Shown here piece by piece: positions 61,407 through 64,000 of a stretch of 64,000 nt of DNA (positions are counted from its first letter, which is position 1; the number at the start of each line of letters is the position of its first letter). The position numbers and the translations under genes were made by a program. Location: NCBI RefSeq assembly GCF_001413925.1, contig NZ_LBMJ01000001.1:1054001-1118000 (forward strand), given 5' to 3'. Source of the stretch: Nonlabens sp. YIK11 (GTDB taxonomy: Bacteria; Bacteroidota; Bacteroidia; Flavobacteriales; Flavobacteriaceae). The notes below the pieces were generated by a model, which saw nothing but the letters and a program-made list of their open reading frames with translations, was not told the origin of the DNA and made no database searches.

Positions 61407-62160
61407 CAACGGGAATAAGTTCGCCAGCCGCTAGACGGTAATAATCGATCTTTTCTGGAGATAAGGTATTGGTGTAATCACAAGCCTCTACTTTAAATCC
61501 AACCTCGCGCAGGCGATCAAAATAATCCATACCATAAATGCGTACATGATCGTATTGACCAAAAATGCGCGCACGTTCTGCACGATTTGTGATGGAATCG
61601 TCCTCAAAAGTTTTGGCGCGATCATTTTCCAGCGGTACTTGAAAAATGGCCTTGCCGCCAGGTTTGAGAACGCGATACAATTCTTTCATGGCCGTGGCAT
61701 CATCAGGAATGTGCTCCAGAACATGATTACATAAAATCATGTCAAATGCGTTATCCTCAAAAGGCAGGTTGCAGATATCTGCCTGAACATCTGCCAGTGG
61801 TGAATTAAGATCTGTAGTGGTGTATTGAATGAGTTCGCTTTCGCGAAAGCGATGATAAAAACATTGCTCTGGTGCAAAATGAAGCAGCTTTGTAGGTGCG
61901 GTAAACAAACGCGTTTCTCGCTGCAAATACAGCCATAACAATCGGTGGCGCTCTAGCGATAGAGTAGAAGGTGACAGTACATTCTCGCGCACCTTGCCAT
62001 AGCCATAGGGTAAAAAACTACGGAATTTCTTCCCATCAATAGGATCTTCATAGCGATCACCGCGATACCACCAGGCAAGTAAAGGCCGCACGGCATAACT
62101 CGCACTGATCAACCATGGCCGTGGTATCAAGTTGAGAAAGAATTTGAATAGTTTTTTCAC
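61396..62160 (-). CDS. Class I SAM-dependent methyltransferase
   Basis: A 254-residue protein with a methyltransferase-type-11 core: LLHFAPEQCFYHRFRESEL, LPFEDNAFDMILCNHVLEHIPDDATAMKELYRVLKPGGKAIFQVP (read 131-175). The SAM motif I is atypical (HFAPEQ, about 92-97). RFRES at about residue 102-106 is encoded by a palindromic repeat copy and lies near motif I. Substrate unknown. It overlaps apbE tail to tail by 11 bases. Confidence 0.88.
   Translation of the reverse strand: MKKLFKFFLNLIPRPWLISASYAVRPLLAWWYRGDRYEDPIDGKKFRSFLPYGYGKVRENVLSPSTLSLERHRLLWLYLQRETRLFTAPTKLLHFAPEQCFYHRFRESELIQYTTTDLNSPLADVQADICNLPFEDNAFDMILCNHVLEHIPDDATAMKELYRVLKPGGKAIFQVPLENDRAKTFEDDSITNRAERARIFGQYDHVRIYGMDYFDRLREVGFKVEACDYTNTLSPEKIDYYRLAAGELIPVVTK
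61836..61851. repeat. Palindromic repeat copy 18 (perfect), in methyltransferase gene
   Basis: Perfect core; codes for RFRES near the SAM motif. Confidence 0.9.
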
Positions 62161-62392
62161 TGGATGGAGAACCTTTTGAATCGAGTTAATAGATATCCTG
62201 AAGCAAAAATACGTGTACTAGATTGATCTTGATCAAATGATGACAGTTTAAAGTGTCATTTTGGTTTTATTAGAGCAGCTTTGTCAATTCTGTATTTTTG
62301 CAGGCTAATTATTACATATGTATCAGTATTTAACTTTATATTTTATTATATAATAATTATAACGTAGATTTCCATCAATTAAAACCAACTTT
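62161..62392. promoter_or_regulatory. AT-rich intergenic with -7 element for the DUF6268 gene
   Basis: A TATTTTTG box at 62293-62300 matches TAnnTTTG, about 93 bases upstream of the ATG at 62393. The leader that follows is very AT-rich (62321-62370). No gene is seen. Confidence 0.4.
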
Positions 62393-63295
62393 ATGAGAAA
62401 TCTTCTATTTATCCTTGCTGTACTTTTCACGGCTAGTTTTTCTAACGCTCAGGATTATTTTGACCTATTTAAGTACTCCTATAATTATGCTGATCTAGGT
62501 AATATTGACCCAGAAACAGAGGTGGATACTGAGGTGAGCAATACCAATATTGAATTTTACTTTCCCTATCCTATTTCTGCAAAGACGACCATCATAGGTG
62601 GTTTCACTTACGAGAATACACGATTGGGCCTACAGTATAATGCAGATAGAAGTAATCTTATCATGACGCGTCTCAATCTAGGTGTGAAACAGGACCATGG
62701 TAATAAATGGAGTGGAACCTATGTGTTTTTACCAAAATTCGCTTCCGACTTTGTGGGAAGCCTTGATACACCAGACCTACAGTTGGGTGGACTCGCATTG
62801 TTTGAAAAGAGATATTCTAGTAGTTACAGCTTAAAATTTGGTAGTTATGTAAGTACAGAACAATTCGGTACTACTATTACTCCGCTTGTAGGGTTGTGGT
62901 ACAAAAGCGAAAACGATAAGTTTTACATCAACGCGACGCTTCCTATTCGTACAGATGTCAATTACAATTTCACCGAAGATTTTAGCCTAGGTGCGAATCT
63001 GGTAACCTCTATAAAAGCCTATAATCTTCAAGAAACCGATTCGCAGTTTTATGTGCAGGAAGAAAGTATACGTTTTGGGCTTTATGCAGCTTACGCATTC
63101 TTTGATAACACGATGATCCTAAGAGGAAAAGTAGGTTATGACACTACGGACTATGGTTTATATAATCAAGGAGACACCGTTGGCGCCCAAATATTGACCT
63201 TCCAGGTTTCTGGAGACGACCGTACAAGATTGAATACAGAGTTTGATAGCTCGATCTTCTTCGGGCTTGACCTGATCTGGAGAACAGATTTGTAG
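62393..63295 (+). CDS. DUF6268 outer-membrane beta-barrel protein
   Basis: A 300-residue exported protein (signal peptide MRNLLFILAVLFTASFSNAQ) predicted to form a beta-barrel, with strands every 10-12 residues and aromatic girdles, and a C-terminal ...FFGLDLIWRTDL. Matches DUF6268 by the start DYFDLFKYSYNYADLG and TNIEFYFPYPIS. Function is unknown, probably a porin-like barrel. Confidence 0.82.
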   Translation: MRNLLFILAVLFTASFSNAQDYFDLFKYSYNYADLGNIDPETEVDTEVSNTNIEFYFPYPISAKTTIIGGFTYENTRLGLQYNADRSNLIMTRLNLGVKQDHGNKWSGTYVFLPKFASDFVGSLDTPDLQLGGLALFEKRYSSSYSLKFGSYVSTEQFGTTITPLVGLWYKSENDKFYINATLPIRTDVNYNFTEDFSLGANLVTSIKAYNLQETDSQFYVQEESIRFGLYAAYAFFDNTMILRGKVGYDTTDYGLYNQGDTVGAQILTFQVSGDDRTRLNTEFDSSIFFGLDLIWRTDL

Positions 63296-63352
63296 CTATT
63301 ATTTCGCTTTGATAAGAAAATCAGATCTCTGGCTCTTCAAGTCTTTTAAGTT

Positions 63353-64000
63353 TTAATTTATATTCAGGATAGTAGGTAACTTATTATCCCACTCATCAAT
63401 ATCGAATTTGTCGACTATACGGTTGTTTCGGTCTATGACATAACAAATGCGTGAACAATACTGCTCTCGATAAATATTATAAAAATTTTGATTGAAATCA
63501 TCCATTGAATCGATATGGACACCGGCAAGGCTTTCACCTATGTTAGAATCAACATGTAATAACCTGATGGTGTCTCCGTATCTTTCTTCGATTTCTAAAT
63601 ATGCATCAGTTGATTTTGTATCGCCGCCGCAGCCACAAGTATTAGCAATAACAGTAAACTTACCCTTTACTTCAGAGCTAAGAATAGTATCATTTGCGGT
63701 GGTAATTGCTTTAAAACTTGGGGCGATCATTCCAATTTGTGTTCCAATTTTGGTATTCAGAGTTGTATCCCTTATCAGAACAATTTGATCACCATAACTG
63801 GAGACACTGTGAAATCTATAGAATCTTCCATTTAAGTTCAATAACTCATCCACTTTAACCATATCCGAATAGATGATGGTGTCTTTTCTTACTCCTAAAG
63901 ATGAAAGTAATGCTGCCTCTGGGAAGTAGCCGTAAGTAAAACTTGAGGTGTTCCTTTTTTCAAAGACTCCTATTTGAAACTCTTCCTTATCAATCGTAAA
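63353..64000 (-). CDS. Redoxin-like protein, partial (5' end outside window)
   Basis: The ATG at 63862 is in frame, but the reading frame stays open for 46 further codons to the right window edge with no stop, so the gene starts outside. A C-terminal thioredoxin-like domain of AhpC/TSA type is visible: GMIAPSFKAITTANDTILSSEVKGKFTVIANTCGCGGDTKS (read 39-79 of the 63862 frame), with a CGCGG motif instead of CxxC, and LCYVIDRNN-like ICYVIDRNNRIVDKFDI. It may be a peroxiredoxin relative or a protein of unknown function; the N-terminus is needed. Confidence 0.75.
   Translation of the reverse strand, partial: FTIDKEEFQIGVFEKRNTSSFTYGYFPEAALLSSLGVRKDTIIYSDMVKVDELLNLNGRFYRFHSVSSYGDQIVLIRDTTLNTKIGTQIGMIAPSFKAITTANDTILSSEVKGKFTVIANTCGCGGDTKSTDAYLEIEERYGDTIRLLHVDSNIGESLAGVHIDSMDDFNQNFYNIYREQYCSRICYVIDRNNRIVDKFDIDEWDNKLPTILNIN

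Noticed and set aside
3105..61851. CRISPR array interpretation of the 16-bp palindromes
   Set aside because: Copies are kilobases apart with no regular spacers and no cas genes.

Overview
The window looks like chromosome of a marine member of the Flavobacteriaceae. The evidence is a complete six-subunit Na+-translocating NADH:quinone reductase (nqrA-F), a type IX secretion plug-type protein (DUF5103), DUF3667, DUF4286 and DUF6268 proteins, lipoproteins with flavobacterial lipoboxes, and repeated TAnnTTTG -7 promoter elements with little Shine-Dalgarno signal. A 16-base palindrome, CGCTTTCGCGAAAGCG, occurs about every 3.6 kb. From memory, and unchecked, this makes me think of Nonlabens or Dokdonia relatives. 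Most of the window is dense core chromosome. There is no insertion sequence, CRISPR array, prophage or rRNA operon. One tRNA-Leu(CAA) is present.

Layout. 1-4.1 kb: start of a collagen-like lipoprotein, a TPR protein and small lipoprotein pair, and a glycosyltransferase plus flippase-like pair. 4.1-7.9 kb: ruvC, then TIGR04282 transferase, purine nucleoside phosphorylase, DUF547 lipoprotein and TIGR04283 transferase, all on + and resembling the accessory half of an arsenosugar-type gene set. 7.9-14.8 kb: HD hydrolase, a GbsR-like regulator followed by three small membrane proteins, an SDR39U1 epimerase, an M1 peptidase, a GH113-like hydrolase and a second DUF547 protein. 15-19.2 kb: a FAD oxidoreductase, a membrane polyferredoxin and an SDR. 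19.2-30.3 kb, mostly on minus: YpdA, RsmA, TPR protein, SerS, HTTM protein, RibF, Pth, L25 and Prs. 30.4-40.7 kb: tRNA-Leu, hybrid histidine kinase, TonB receptor, HupE-like protein, dCMP deaminase, CtpA-type protease, MarC, AspC and RsmG. 40.7-42.1 kb: an AT-rich single-gene island with an attC-like folded element right behind its gene. 42.1-46.9 kb: PruA, ApaG, DUF3667, DUF5103. 47-53.2 kb: nqrABCDEF. 53.7-59 kb, minus: FucP-like transporter, glycosylasparaginase and GH92 mannosidase, a compact N-glycan degradation unit. 59-62.2 kb: a small conserved protein, SDR, apbE and a methyltransferase. 62.4-64 kb: a beta-barrel protein and a thioredoxin-like protein cut by the window edge.

How the parts work together. 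Nqr is the primary Na+ pump. Its NqrB and NqrC subunits need covalent FMN, which ApbE 7 kb downstream would attach. prs-rplY-pth form a translation/nucleotide run. GH92, glycosylasparaginase and transporter together could strip mannose from N-glycoproteins, cleave the GlcNAc-Asn bond and import sugar.

The most unusual features are: the palindrome family, 18 copies, eight of them read in frame inside proteins and twice forming a signal-peptidase site; one copy with a second palindrome nested in its centre; the attC-like element with its low-GC membrane/coiled-coil gene; and the orphan arsenosugar-type transferase/phosphorylase cluster.
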